Source of the DNA: Gammaproteobacteria bacterium
Lineage (GTDB): Bacteria; Pseudomonadota; Gammaproteobacteria; Pseudomonadales; Halieaceae
Direction: 5' to 3'
NCBI GenBank assembly: GCA_030428835.1
Contig: JAUIEP010000001.1
Coordinates: 62,001 to 126,000 of the forward strand
Length of the DNA stretch: 64,000 nt
The stretch's first letter is position 1; each line of letters opens with the position of its first letter. The position numbers and the translations under genes were made by a program. Positions 27,593-35,891 of the stretch are shown here, piece after piece. The notes under the pieces are model-generated. The model worked only from the letters and a program-made list of their open reading frames with translations. It was not told the DNA's origin and did no database searches.

Positions 27593-28150
27593 ATGGAAAT
27601 TCTACACTTCGAGGAAGCGGCCCCGGCTTCATATCCTGAGTTACCCGTCTATTGGGATGAGGGTTCAGACTTTGAAAATATCGCGCCGCTGCGTCATCTG
27701 TGGAGCCGGATAGAGAAGTGGATTTGTTGGCGCTGGTCTCCCCGGCAATGCGTCTGGACTGTGCGCGGCCCCGGTGTGTGGGAGCCGCACCTAAAGCCAG
27801 TCTCCAATCTCACTGTTGATAAGTGGGATGACAGTACATACACATGGAGCGCAGCTACTCCCCATGCGTCTCCGCTCGGTGGTTTCTGTCTGCCGGAACG
27901 GGCGACCTACAAAATCTCGGGCACGGTAGGCGATACACAAGAGGCAGTGCCGCAACTCGTGGTAGAGGCTTACCAGCGACTGCACGGCTATTACAACGAA
28001 ATGCAGCGGGACGCTGCTCCGGCTGGGAGTAGTTCTTACTCGCTCAATATCGGTGAGACCCTAGCCGAACAAATAGAACGCTCCCCAAACTGGAAGGCGA
28101 AGGCTCTGCAACACTCCGGGGCGGCTGATTTGCTCCGCTCGTTTCGGTAG
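27593..28150 (+). CDS. Putative head-tail connector/adaptor
   Basis: 185 aa between protease and portal; YKISGTVGDTQEAVPQLVVEAYQRLHGYYNEMQ and C-terminal SGAADLLRSFR similar in style to head-closure/gp6-type connectors. Confidence 0.5.
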   Translation: MEILHFEEAAPASYPELPVYWDEGSDFENIAPLRHLWSRIEKWICWRWSPRQCVWTVRGPGVWEPHLKPVSNLTVDKWDDSTYTWSAATPHASPLGGFCLPERATYKISGTVGDTQEAVPQLVVEAYQRLHGYYNEMQRDAAPAGSSSYSLNIGETLAEQIERSPNWKAKALQHSGAADLLRSFR

Positions 28151-28152
28151 GT

Positions 28153-29217
28153 GTGACCATGTGGCCCTTTCGTAAGAAACAGCCTGAGACCGAGACCCGT
28201 AGCAGCGGGCAAGGCTTTACCGCTGAACTCATGGCAGCGCGGGAGAGTTACCTTGCTGGCCGCTCCGGTTTAGGCGAGCTAACGGCAACGGTGCAAAGTT
28301 GTGTCAGTCTGTGGGAACACGGCCTGAGCATTTCAGACGTAAAGGGAACCGAACTGCTGACCCCCGCTCTGTTAGGTACTACCAGCCGTTGCCTAGCATT
28401 GCGGGGTGAGGCAGTGCTGTACCTGACCCCAGAGCAGCTATTGCCGGTGTCAGATTGGGAGTTGTCTACACGGTATGGACAGCCCCGCGCCTACCGTCTG
28501 TCGATCAGTGAAGCCGGTGGCGGTCAGTCTGTTACTGCCCTCGCGGGTGAAGTCCTGCACTTCCGTATCGGTAGCGACGCGGCCAGCCCCTGGACTGGTA
28601 CCGCGCCCCTGCACCGCGCCAATCTCACGGCGTCAATGCTCCACGCGGTAGAGGCTGCACTCGCGGAAGCGTTTGAAAACATGCCGCTGGGTACTCAGGT
28701 ATTACCGTTTCCAGAATCTCCCAGCGTTGATTTAGACAAGCTGGGGCAAGGCTTCCGTGGCAAGCGTGGCAGAGTGTTACTGCGTGAATCTGTGAACGTA
28801 ACAAGTGCAGGCGGGCCGGTACCCAATACCGATTGGAAGCCCTCAGACGTAACCCCGGACATATCCAAAGCCATGACCGCCGAAACGCTGGCAGCGTCCC
28901 GTGCGTCTATCCTCGCGGTGTATGGTGTGTTGCCTTCCTTGTTCGATGCGAACACTACCGGCCCACTGGTGAGGGAGGCACAGCGCCACCTTGCCCAATG
29001 GATGCTACAACCCGTTGCGAACGGCATTGCAGCGGAAGCCAGTGAAAAACTGGGAACCCCGATCAAGCTAGATGTAATGCAACCCCTGCAAGCGTTCGAC
29101 GCTGGCGGTCGGGCACGGGCTGCGGCTCAAGTGGTGGAGTTGTTGGCTCTAGCTAAAGAGGCGGGGGTTAATCCCGATGACGCGCTGAAGCTGGTGAACT
29201 GGTCTGAGGGAAATTAA
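28153..29217 (+). CDS. Phage portal protein
   Basis: MWPFRKKQPETETRSSGQGFTAELMAARESYLAGRSGLGELTATVQSCVSLWEHGLS...GEVLHFRIGSDAASPWTGTAPLHRA...GVLPSLFDANTTGPLVREAQR. Confidence 0.85.
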   Translation: MTMWPFRKKQPETETRSSGQGFTAELMAARESYLAGRSGLGELTATVQSCVSLWEHGLSISDVKGTELLTPALLGTTSRCLALRGEAVLYLTPEQLLPVSDWELSTRYGQPRAYRLSISEAGGGQSVTALAGEVLHFRIGSDAASPWTGTAPLHRANLTASMLHAVEAALAEAFENMPLGTQVLPFPESPSVDLDKLGQGFRGKRGRVLLRESVNVTSAGGPVPNTDWKPSDVTPDISKAMTAETLAASRASILAVYGVLPSLFDANTTGPLVREAQRHLAQWMLQPVANGIAAEASEKLGTPIKLDVMQPLQAFDAGGRARAAAQVVELLALAKEAGVNPDDALKLVNWSEGN

Positions 29218-30092
29218 CTCTCTATCAGATCGCCCTTGCCTAGATTGCAGGCGTTGCAGAGCACTCTCAAATTCTCCTCAGTAGTAGCCCCGCCCTTCGA
29301 GTAAGGAAAAATATGATCGATGTGCAAATATACTCTAGGGTCTTTTGCTGGGCTTGCACCGCAGAGAGTACACTTAAAGCAATCCCTTTTTAGTACTCTA
29401 TATCGAAGTCTGAGGGGAATATCTCTAGGCCCTTGATTGACTTTGGCTGCGGTCTCCTTCGTTACGGAAGGTTCGCGCAACAACTGCTGGTCTGGTACGT
29501 CAAGTTCGCTCTCGGCACGTTCCACAAACGCGAGCAGGGCCTTTCGCCAGCTCCCCCATCGCATGTAAGCCTTGGGGCCAATTCTTGATGGAGGGAGCTT
29601 CATCTCCCCATACTTTGGTTGTCTGCCGTAATGGGTCCACACATCAAGAAGATTCTCATAGCAATCTTCATCTGTGTACCTCATCGAAAGATGATGACGC
29701 TCTAGGCCAGCTTGTTCGATGAGGTTTGCCCATGAGCCGAACTTACTATTTATCGCTCTCGCACCGATGCCGGTGTGCTTAGTGAATTGATTTCTTGTGA
29801 GGGCTTTGCCTTCCAACTGTTCCGCTAATTCTTGTGCTCTAGATATGATTTCTTCGCTGGTAATTTGTCGCGCTTGGGGGGAGACAGCCGGGGCAATGCC
29901 AGCTTTTTCAAGCGCCAACGCCCAACCCCCGAGCCTTTTACTTACGGTGCTTGAATGAACCTTGGAATGTTTATCAAATTCGCTCATTGTCAGTTTGCCT
30001 GCCACGCGCTGACTGACTCGCCTGATTTCTTCGAGTAAGTCCTCATCCTTGTATGAGGGGAGCGATTCAAGTTCGAACTTCATTCTGACCAA
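29214..30092 (-). CDS. HNH endonuclease with homing-endonuclease-associated repeats; convergent cargo gene next to attR
   Basis: Repeated DEDLLEEIRRVSQ..FDKHSKVHSSTVSKRLGGWALALEKAGI / ARAINSKFGSWANLIEQAGL / MRWGSWRKALLAFVE modules; C-terminal LRYRVLKRDCFKCTLCGASPAKDPRVYLHIDHIFPYSKGGATTEENLRVLCNACNLGKGD. Confidence 0.88.
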   Translation of the reverse strand: MVRMKFELESLPSYKDEDLLEEIRRVSQRVAGKLTMSEFDKHSKVHSSTVSKRLGGWALALEKAGIAPAVSPQARQITSEEIISRAQELAEQLEGKALTRNQFTKHTGIGARAINSKFGSWANLIEQAGLERHHLSMRYTDEDCYENLLDVWTHYGRQPKYGEMKLPPSRIGPKAYMRWGSWRKALLAFVERAESELDVPDQQLLREPSVTKETAAKVNQGPRDIPLRLRYRVLKRDCFKCTLCGASPAKDPRVYLHIDHIFPYSKGGATTEENLRVLCNACNLGKGDLIES

Positions 30093-30100
30093 AATTCATT

Positions 30101-30122
30101 GTGTGGGTTGGTGTGTGGGTAG
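30101..30122. promoter_or_regulatory. Candidate integrase arm-type sites, right end
   Basis: GTGTGGGTTG (30101-30110) and GTGTGGGTAG (30113-30122), 12-bp period. Confidence 0.6.
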
Positions 30123-30175
30123 AGTAGACTATCTAATATAAAAATGTTATATATCAAGTATTTATAATCGTATTC

Positions 30176-30269
30176 TGGCGGAAGAGGTAGGAGTCAAACC
30201 CACCAGGCACCACGTCGGCGCCTCGCTGGTTTTGAAGACCAGGCACCCCACCGGGGATGTCGCTCTTCC
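30176..30269 (-). tRNA. selC: tRNA-Sec (anticodon TCA), CCA encoded
   Basis: GGAAGAGCGACATCCCCGGTGGGGTGCCTGGTCTTCAAAACCAGCGAGGCGCCGACGTGGTGCCTGGTGGGTTTGACTCCTACCTCTTCCGCCA; long acceptor and variable arms, adjacent to selB. Confidence 0.96.
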
Positions 30270-30282
30270 GGGGTAGTCGAGT

Positions 30283-32196
30283 TTAGCCGCCGTACAGGCG
30301 TTCGGGTAGCTCCGCGTCCAGCACCACGCGCTCATTGTCTCGACGCTGGGTAAATCTGATGTTGTCGAAGTACTCCAGTACTTCCACCGTCAGATTGCGC
30401 CCCGCGGACCATTCATTCTTCACGTTGATGACAGTCACCGCCTCACCGCGGGCGACAACGCGCAGGAGTCCCCGCGCGAGTTGCAGCAGGTGTACCGGGA
30501 GTGCACTGCGCCTGTCGGAGACTCGGTGGAGTTCGCCTGTCTTGACCTTCTCGCGGATAATTTTCTGCAGCCGGGACTGTTCCAGCCTCGTGCCCTGTAA
30601 CAGTTCCGAGAACAGCGGTATCTGCCTGCCGTGCGCATCCAGTGCCTGCCTGATCGTCTGCCAGGCCTTTTCATCCTGCGACGATACCCGCGGCCTGAAG
30701 TCGGTCTGTGCAACAAGGCCATCCCTCAGAGTGAAAGCGCCGCTGTAGATCATATCGCCAAGGACCGCGAGCAGCAGGTGTTGGGGTGTCGCCCTGCGCA
30801 GTGGTGCTGTCAATGTGGAAATCTTCAGGCCGGCTTCCTGATTGTGCTCGCGGTGATACGCCGTAACGCCGGCCTGCAGTGCGTCGCGCACCGCGCGCCA
30901 GCGCGTCTCGCTGACGAGCCAGCGCGTGTTGTCCCGCGTGTAGGCGCGCGCGCCGTCGGGACGCAGTGCGTCGGTCGCGGTGCCCGTGAGGTTGCAGGAA
31001 CCCGCGAAGCGCTCGACGTTTACCGGCTCATCCAGGGCGAGGCGGGCAGCCAGGGCCGCCGCGGGTGTTTCCGCCTGCATCGCCCGCACGTGCTCCACGT
31101 GCTTTTCCCGCGGGCGGCGCGGCATTGTGCCGCCCGGGTCCAGAACCTGTCCGCCACCCAGCAGTTCGCTGCCCGAGTCGTCGCGCAGCAGGAACCGCTC
31201 GCCGCGTGCGCAGGCGACCGGCTCGTCTGTCAGTAGCTGTCCGAGCAACTCATCGCCGGGTCCGATGCGCGTCGTCCCGAACAGTGCGAGTCGCGCGGCC
31301 ACGCGTCGAGCGCCTATGTGGAGCTTGACCGGCGCCATGTGCTTGAGCGGGAAGGGCGCGTGGGGGAGGAGGCCGCAGCTCACATCGAGGCGAGTGGACG
31401 GCGCCGCGGCATCGCTGCCAACGAGCCAGTCGCCGCGCGCCACATCGTCCAGCGCGACGTCGCCGGTAAGGTTCAGGGCGCAACGCTGGCCCGCAACCGC
31501 GAGTTCTGCCTCGCCGTCATGCACGCGCAGTGAGCGCACCCGCACCTCGCGGCCGGCGGGTTCGAGGCGCAGTGTCTCGCCCGTGGCGACAGCGCCAGCG
31601 GACACGGTACCGGTAACCACAAGGCCGCTACCCTTGAGGTGAAACGCGCGGTCTACTGCGAGTCGAAAACACTGTCCGTCGTGCGCATGGGATCGGTTGT
31701 CACACAACGCCAGCAGGTGGTTCTTCAACGCGTCCACGCCTTCGCCGGTCGCGTTGCTGAGCGGGAAAACGGGGGCATCCTCCCAGCCGCGTGCTCGGCA
31801 TAGCGCGGCCACGCTCTCCGTCGCGGCCTCCCTCTGCGCCTGCGTGGCGCGATCGATCTTGCTCAATGCGATCGTGAGCGCCGGCACACCGAGCAGACGG
31901 AGTACATCTAGATGCTCAATGGTCTGCGGCATCGGGCCGTCGTCCGCCGCGACCAGCAGCAGGCCGCGGTCGATGCCGCTCACGCCCGCGATCATGTTGT
32001 TGATGAAGCGGTGGTGTCCCGGCACGTCGATGAAGCCGATGGGCAGGCCGACAGCGCGCGGCAGGTAGGCGAAGCCGAGGTTGATGGACAGGCCGCGGCG
32101 CTTTTCCTCCTCCGTGCGGTCGGTGTCGACGCCAGTCAGGTGCGCGATGAGGGACGTCTTGCCGTGATCGACGTGGCCGGCGGTCGCGATGATCAC
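30283..32196 (-). CDS. selB: Selenocysteine-specific elongation factor SelB
   Basis: [45 protein letters not shown]...[21 protein letters not shown] start overlapping the selA stop (GTGA). Confidence 0.96.
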   Translation of the reverse strand: MIIATAGHVDHGKTSLIAHLTGVDTDRTEEEKRRGLSINLGFAYLPRAVGLPIGFIDVPGHHRFINNMIAGVSGIDRGLLLVAADDGPMPQTIEHLDVLRLLGVPALTIALSKIDRATQAQREAATESVAALCRARGWEDAPVFPLSNATGEGVDALKNHLLALCDNRSHAHDGQCFRLAVDRAFHLKGSGLVVTGTVSAGAVATGETLRLEPAGREVRVRSLRVHDGEAELAVAGQRCALNLTGDVALDDVARGDWLVGSDAAAPSTRLDVSCGLLPHAPFPLKHMAPVKLHIGARRVAARLALFGTTRIGPGDELLGQLLTDEPVACARGERFLLRDDSGSELLGGGQVLDPGGTMPRRPREKHVEHVRAMQAETPAAALAARLALDEPVNVERFAGSCNLTGTATDALRPDGARAYTRDNTRWLVSETRWRAVRDALQAGVTAYHREHNQEAGLKISTLTAPLRRATPQHLLLAVLGDMIYSGAFTLRDGLVAQTDFRPRVSSQDEKAWQTIRQALDAHGRQIPLFSELLQGTRLEQSRLQKIIREKVKTGELHRVSDRRSALPVHLLQLARGLLRVVARGEAVTVINVKNEWSAGRNLTVEVLEYFDNIRFTQRRDNERVVLDAELPERLYGG

Positions 32197-33590
32197 CGGT
32201 TGAGCTGGCGGAACTGGTCCAGGAAGTGCTGTTCGTCGCCGCTGTCCAGGCAACGCAGGTCCAGCCAGAGGGCGCCGCGGTGCACGCGGCCGATGACCGG
32301 GCGGGGCAGGTCGCGCAGCCGCGCCGCCAGTGCGCCCACTGACTGCCCGCTGTCGCCTGACGGTCGCAGGCAGAGGGCGCTACTCGGCAGTGTTTCCACC
32401 GGCAGTGAGCCGCTGCCGATCTGGCTCTGGCAGTCCTCCACGCTCACGCTGCAGAACGCTCCGATCAGTTCCGCGACGGCGGGAGCGAGGCGCGCGGCCT
32501 GTGCGCTGATCTGCGCGGCATCGCGTGTCAGCAGGCGCAACGTGGGCAACTCCCGCAGCAGGCGTGCCGGGTTGCGGTACAGCTTGAGCACCTCCGCCAG
32601 GGCGGCGAGGGTGACCTTGTCAAGTCGCAACGCCCGTTTCAGCGGGTTCTGCCGCACAATGCGGACCAGGTCCGCGCGTCCCGCGATGATGCCGGCCTGG
32701 GGGCCGCCCAGCAGCTTGTCGCCGCTGAAGGTGACAAGGTCGGCGCCGCCGGCGATCGCCTCGGCGGCGGTGGGCTCGGGCGGCAAGCCAAGCGCGGCGA
32801 AGTCGACGAGGTTGCCGCTGCCGAGATCGGTGACAAACGGCAGCGCGTGCTCGTGCGCCAGCGCCGCGAGGTCGCCCTCCGGCACTGCCTTGGTAAAACC
32901 CTGCACCTCGTAGTTGCTCGTGTGCACCTTCATCAGCAGTGCCGTGTCGGGGCCGATGGCCCGGCGGTAGTCCTTGAGGTGCGTGCGGTTGGTCGCACCG
33001 ACTTCCACGAGCCTGCAACCGGAGCGCTCCATCACCTCGGGTATGCGGAACGAGCCGCCGATCTCCACCAGTTCGCCGCGGGAGACCGGCACCTCGCGGC
33101 CGAGTGCGAGGCTGTTCAACACGAGCAGCACCGCGGCGGCATTGTTGTTCACGACGGTGGCGGCTTCCGCGCCTGTCAACGCGCAGACCAGGTGCTCCAC
33201 GTGCGTCTCGCGTTCACCGCGCCCCCCTGTCTCCAGGTCGAACTCCAGGTTACTGGGATTCGCGGCGGCGATGGCCATGGCGTCGATGGCGCGGCGTGGC
33301 AAGAGCGCGCGCCCGAGGTTGGTGTGCAGCACGGTGCCGGTCAGGTTGTACAGCGGTTTGAGTGTCGGCGTGTCCGCGGCTTCCAGGTGCCGGTTGAGGT
33401 CGGCGCGAAGGGATTCGACGTCCACGGTGCCGCCCGCGGCAATCTCGCGCCGCAGTTCCGACAGGCGCTCGCGCAGCGCCTCGGTGACGGCTTCGCGGCC
33501 CCAGCGCTCTATCTCGCCCGGCAGTGCGCGCAGCACTTCGTCGATGGAGGGCAGTTGGCGGTAGGGGTTGTCGCGGGTGGTGTCTGTCAT
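32193..33590 (-). CDS. selA: L-seryl-tRNA(Sec) selenium transferase SelA
   Basis: YNLTGTVLHTNLGRALLPRRAIDAM...VNNNAAAVLLVLNSLALGREVPVSRGELVEIGGSFRIPEVMERSGCRLVEVGATNRTHLKDY...FSGDKLLGGPQAGII. Confidence 0.96.
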   Translation of the reverse strand: MTDTTRDNPYRQLPSIDEVLRALPGEIERWGREAVTEALRERLSELRREIAAGGTVDVESLRADLNRHLEAADTPTLKPLYNLTGTVLHTNLGRALLPRRAIDAMAIAAANPSNLEFDLETGGRGERETHVEHLVCALTGAEAATVVNNNAAAVLLVLNSLALGREVPVSRGELVEIGGSFRIPEVMERSGCRLVEVGATNRTHLKDYRRAIGPDTALLMKVHTSNYEVQGFTKAVPEGDLAALAHEHALPFVTDLGSGNLVDFAALGLPPEPTAAEAIAGGADLVTFSGDKLLGGPQAGIIAGRADLVRIVRQNPLKRALRLDKVTLAALAEVLKLYRNPARLLRELPTLRLLTRDAAQISAQAARLAPAVAELIGAFCSVSVEDCQSQIGSGSLPVETLPSSALCLRPSGDSGQSVGALAARLRDLPRPVIGRVHRGALWLDLRCLDSGDEQHFLDQFRQLNR

Positions 33591-33689
33591 TGGTCTGTAC
33601 GGGTTGGCCTGGGTGAAGAATGGGTGAAGTGTGGGTGAAGTGTAGCTGTAAATCTGTCTGGTTCTCGCTGCGTGCGCGCTGCGCGCCAG

Positions 33690-33776
33690 GTCGAATGAAT
33701 TCGACCCCACAGGGGGCTGGGCGGTGTGCGCGCCGCTGCTCGTCGCCCCGAGCCGTCGACCGAATTCGGCCCCACA
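33690..33776. repeat. Copies of the GTCGAATTCATTCGAC palindrome family (one intact, one degenerate)
   Basis: CCAGGTCGAATGAATTCGACCCCACAG (palindrome 33690-33705) and GTCGACCGAATTCGGCCCCACA near 33755-33776. Confidence 0.85.
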
Positions 33777-33824
33777 CAAAGGGAAGCGCAGAACGGCCGA
33801 CGATCTGGTGAGAAGGTGACATAT

Positions 33825-33841
33825 TGGCATTAATCGTGTCA
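33825..33841. promoter_or_regulatory. Inverted-repeat operator TGGCA-TTAATCG-TGTCA upstream of the GST-NMO-DUF2855 operon
   Basis: Shared TGRCA-N7-TGYCA motif. Confidence 0.62.
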
Positions 33842-33876
33842 ATATATCGGCCGCCCACGACTCGAGGAGACCCCGC

Positions 33877-34917
33877 ATGTCCCGCTCCGACCGCCTGCGC
33901 CTGATCGGCGGCACCGGCTCGCCCTACACCCAGAAGATGATCGCGGTGCTGCGTTACCGCCGCATTCTGTACGCCATCACCTGGGGCGACCCCGTCGCCG
34001 TGCTCGACCAGATGGGGCTGGAAAAGCCGCGCCCGACGTTTCACCCGACCTTCCTCTTCGAGGACGACAACGGCGCCGTCCAGCCGACCTGCGACTCCAG
34101 CCCGATCATCCGCCGCCTGGAAGCGGACCACGCGGGGCGCGAGGTTATCCCGGCAGACCCGGCGCTCGCCTTCCTCGATTACCTGATCGAGGACTTCGGC
34201 GACGAGTGGTGCACCAAGTACATGTTTCACTACCGCTGGTACCCGGCCGAGGATGCCGACAATGCCGGCACACTGCTGCCCCTGAGTATGGACCTGGGCC
34301 TGTCGGACGAGGAACTGGCGCAGTTCAAGCGCTTCTTCTCCGACCGGCAGATCAACCGCCTCTACGTGGTCGGTTCCAACGACACGACCGCGCCCGTCAT
34401 CGACGCCAGCTACCGGCGTTACCTCGCCGCCATGGAGGCGCACCTGCAGCGGCAGCCGTTCATGCTGGGCAACCGCCCGGGTTCCGGCGATTTCAGCATG
34501 TACGGGCAACTGACACAGTTGGTCGGCTTCGACCCGACGCCCCGGGCCATCACCCACGAAGTCTCGCCGCGCACGGTGGCCTGGGTGGACCGCGTGCGGG
34601 ACCTCTGCGGCCTGGAGCCAGCCGACGCCGACTGGATTGCGGTGGAGGACCAGCCCGCCACGCTGCGCGCGCTGTTTGCCGAGATCGGCCGCGTCTACGC
34701 GCCCGCGCTGCTCGCCAACGCCGCCGCGGTGGAGGCGCAGCAGGACACCTGGGAGGCCGAAATCGACGGCGCCCCCTGGACCCAGAAGACCTTCCCCTAC
34801 CAGGCCAAGTGCCTGCGCTGGATCCGGGAGGAATACGCAGCCCTCGGCGCCGCCGACCGCGCGCGCGTGGACGGTGTCCTCGATGGCACCGGCTGCGAAA
34901 CCCTGTTCAACGCCTGA
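33877..34917 (+). CDS. Glutathione S-transferase family protein
   Basis: MSRSDRLRLIGGTGSPYTQKMIAVLRYRRILYAI...PTFLFEDDNGAVQPTCDSSPIIRRLE...MLGNRPGSGDFSMYGQL. Confidence 0.82.
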   Translation: MSRSDRLRLIGGTGSPYTQKMIAVLRYRRILYAITWGDPVAVLDQMGLEKPRPTFHPTFLFEDDNGAVQPTCDSSPIIRRLEADHAGREVIPADPALAFLDYLIEDFGDEWCTKYMFHYRWYPAEDADNAGTLLPLSMDLGLSDEELAQFKRFFSDRQINRLYVVGSNDTTAPVIDASYRRYLAAMEAHLQRQPFMLGNRPGSGDFSMYGQLTQLVGFDPTPRAITHEVSPRTVAWVDRVRDLCGLEPADADWIAVEDQPATLRALFAEIGRVYAPALLANAAAVEAQQDTWEAEIDGAPWTQKTFPYQAKCLRWIREEYAALGAADRARVDGVLDGTGCETLFNA

Positions 34918-34931
34918 CAAGGATCTACGAT

Positions 34932-35876
34932 ATGGCACCAAAACCCATCAAGAACCGCGTGACGGCCATGACCGGCGCCGACTACCCGATCATCCAGGCC
35001 CCCATGGGCTGGATCGCACGCGCCCAACTGGCCTCTGCCGTGTGCGCCGCCGGGGCCACGGGCATCATCGAGACCTCGTCGGGGGAACTCGATAACGTGA
35101 AGGCCGAGGTGGCGAAGATGCGCGAACTCACGGACCGGCCGTTCGGCATGAACGTGGCCCTGGCCTTCGTGCGCGGCACCAACATCGTCGACTTCGTGAT
35201 CGAGCAGGGCATCAAGTTCGTCACCACGTCGGCGGGCAGCCCCTCGGTCTGCACCGCGCCGTTCCAGGAGGCCGGCATCAAGGTCTTTCACGTGGTGCCG
35301 ACCCTCGAGGGCGCGCTCAAGGCGATCGACGACGGTGTGGACGGACTGCTGGTGGAAGGCGGGGAGGGCGGTGGCTTCAAGAACCCGAGTCCCGTGTCCA
35401 CGATGGTGCTGCTGCCCCTCGTGCGCAGCCGTACCGACCTGCCCATCATCGCCGCGGGCGGCATTACCGACGGCGCCACGATGGCTGCCGCGTTCGCCCT
35501 CGGCGCCGACGGCGTGCAGATGGGCACGCGCATGCTGACCTCGGCGGAATCGCCGGTGCACGACAACTGGAAGCAGGCGGTAATCAACGCCGCCGAGACC
35601 GATACGGTATTCCTCAACCAGGAATCCAAGCCCGCCCTGCGCGCACTGAAGACCGAGCGCACGGCCGCGCTCGCGCCGCTGGGCAAGTTCAACGTGTTCG
35701 AGCACATGGCCGACATACAGGATCTCTACTTCGGCGGCGACATGGAGGCGGCGATCCCGTTGATCGGGCAGGTGTGCGGGCGCATCGACGCCGTGCGACC
35801 GGTGCGCGAGGTGATCGAGGAGACGATGAGCGAGTTCTACGACGTCATCGGCAACCTGCACAACACGTACGGCTGA
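34932..35876 (+). CDS. Nitronate monooxygenase family protein
   Basis: MTGADYPIIQAPMGWIARAQLASAVCAAGATGIIETSSGE...PIIAAGGITDGATMAAAFALGADGVQMGTRML. Confidence 0.92.
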   Translation: MAPKPIKNRVTAMTGADYPIIQAPMGWIARAQLASAVCAAGATGIIETSSGELDNVKAEVAKMRELTDRPFGMNVALAFVRGTNIVDFVIEQGIKFVTTSAGSPSVCTAPFQEAGIKVFHVVPTLEGALKAIDDGVDGLLVEGGEGGGFKNPSPVSTMVLLPLVRSRTDLPIIAAGGITDGATMAAAFALGADGVQMGTRMLTSAESPVHDNWKQAVINAAETDTVFLNQESKPALRALKTERTAALAPLGKFNVFEHMADIQDLYFGGDMEAAIPLIGQVCGRIDAVRPVREVIEETMSEFYDVIGNLHNTYG

Positions 35877-35891
35877 CAACGGGGCGCGAAC

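Larger units (their letters stand above)
20107..30195. mobile_element. Candidate capsid-forming phage satellite (cf-PICI-like) integrated in the 3' end of tRNA-Sec
   Basis: 20-bp direct repeats TGGCGGAAGAGGTAGGAGTC at 20107-20126 and 30176-30195 (tRNA 3' end); integrase, AlpA-like, rep-like, terminase, HNH, capsid, protease, connector, portal; no tail or lysis genes recognised. Confidence 0.88.

Noticed and set aside
20107-30195. Complete temperate prophage
   Set aside because: Only ~10 kb and every ORF is accounted for by integration, regulation, replication or head/packaging functions; no tail, lysis or CI/Cro-like module recognised.
20107-30195. Classic defence island (R-M, CBASS, retron, BREX)
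   Set aside because: No methyltransferase, reverse transcriptase, cyclase or other effector recognised; only the repeat-containing HNH nuclease could have such a role, reported separately.
33591-33914. N-terminal extension of SelA in the ORF track (573 aa)
   Set aside because: The extension runs through the GTCGAAT palindrome and the divergent promoter; the ATG at 33588-33590 gives a normal SelA start.
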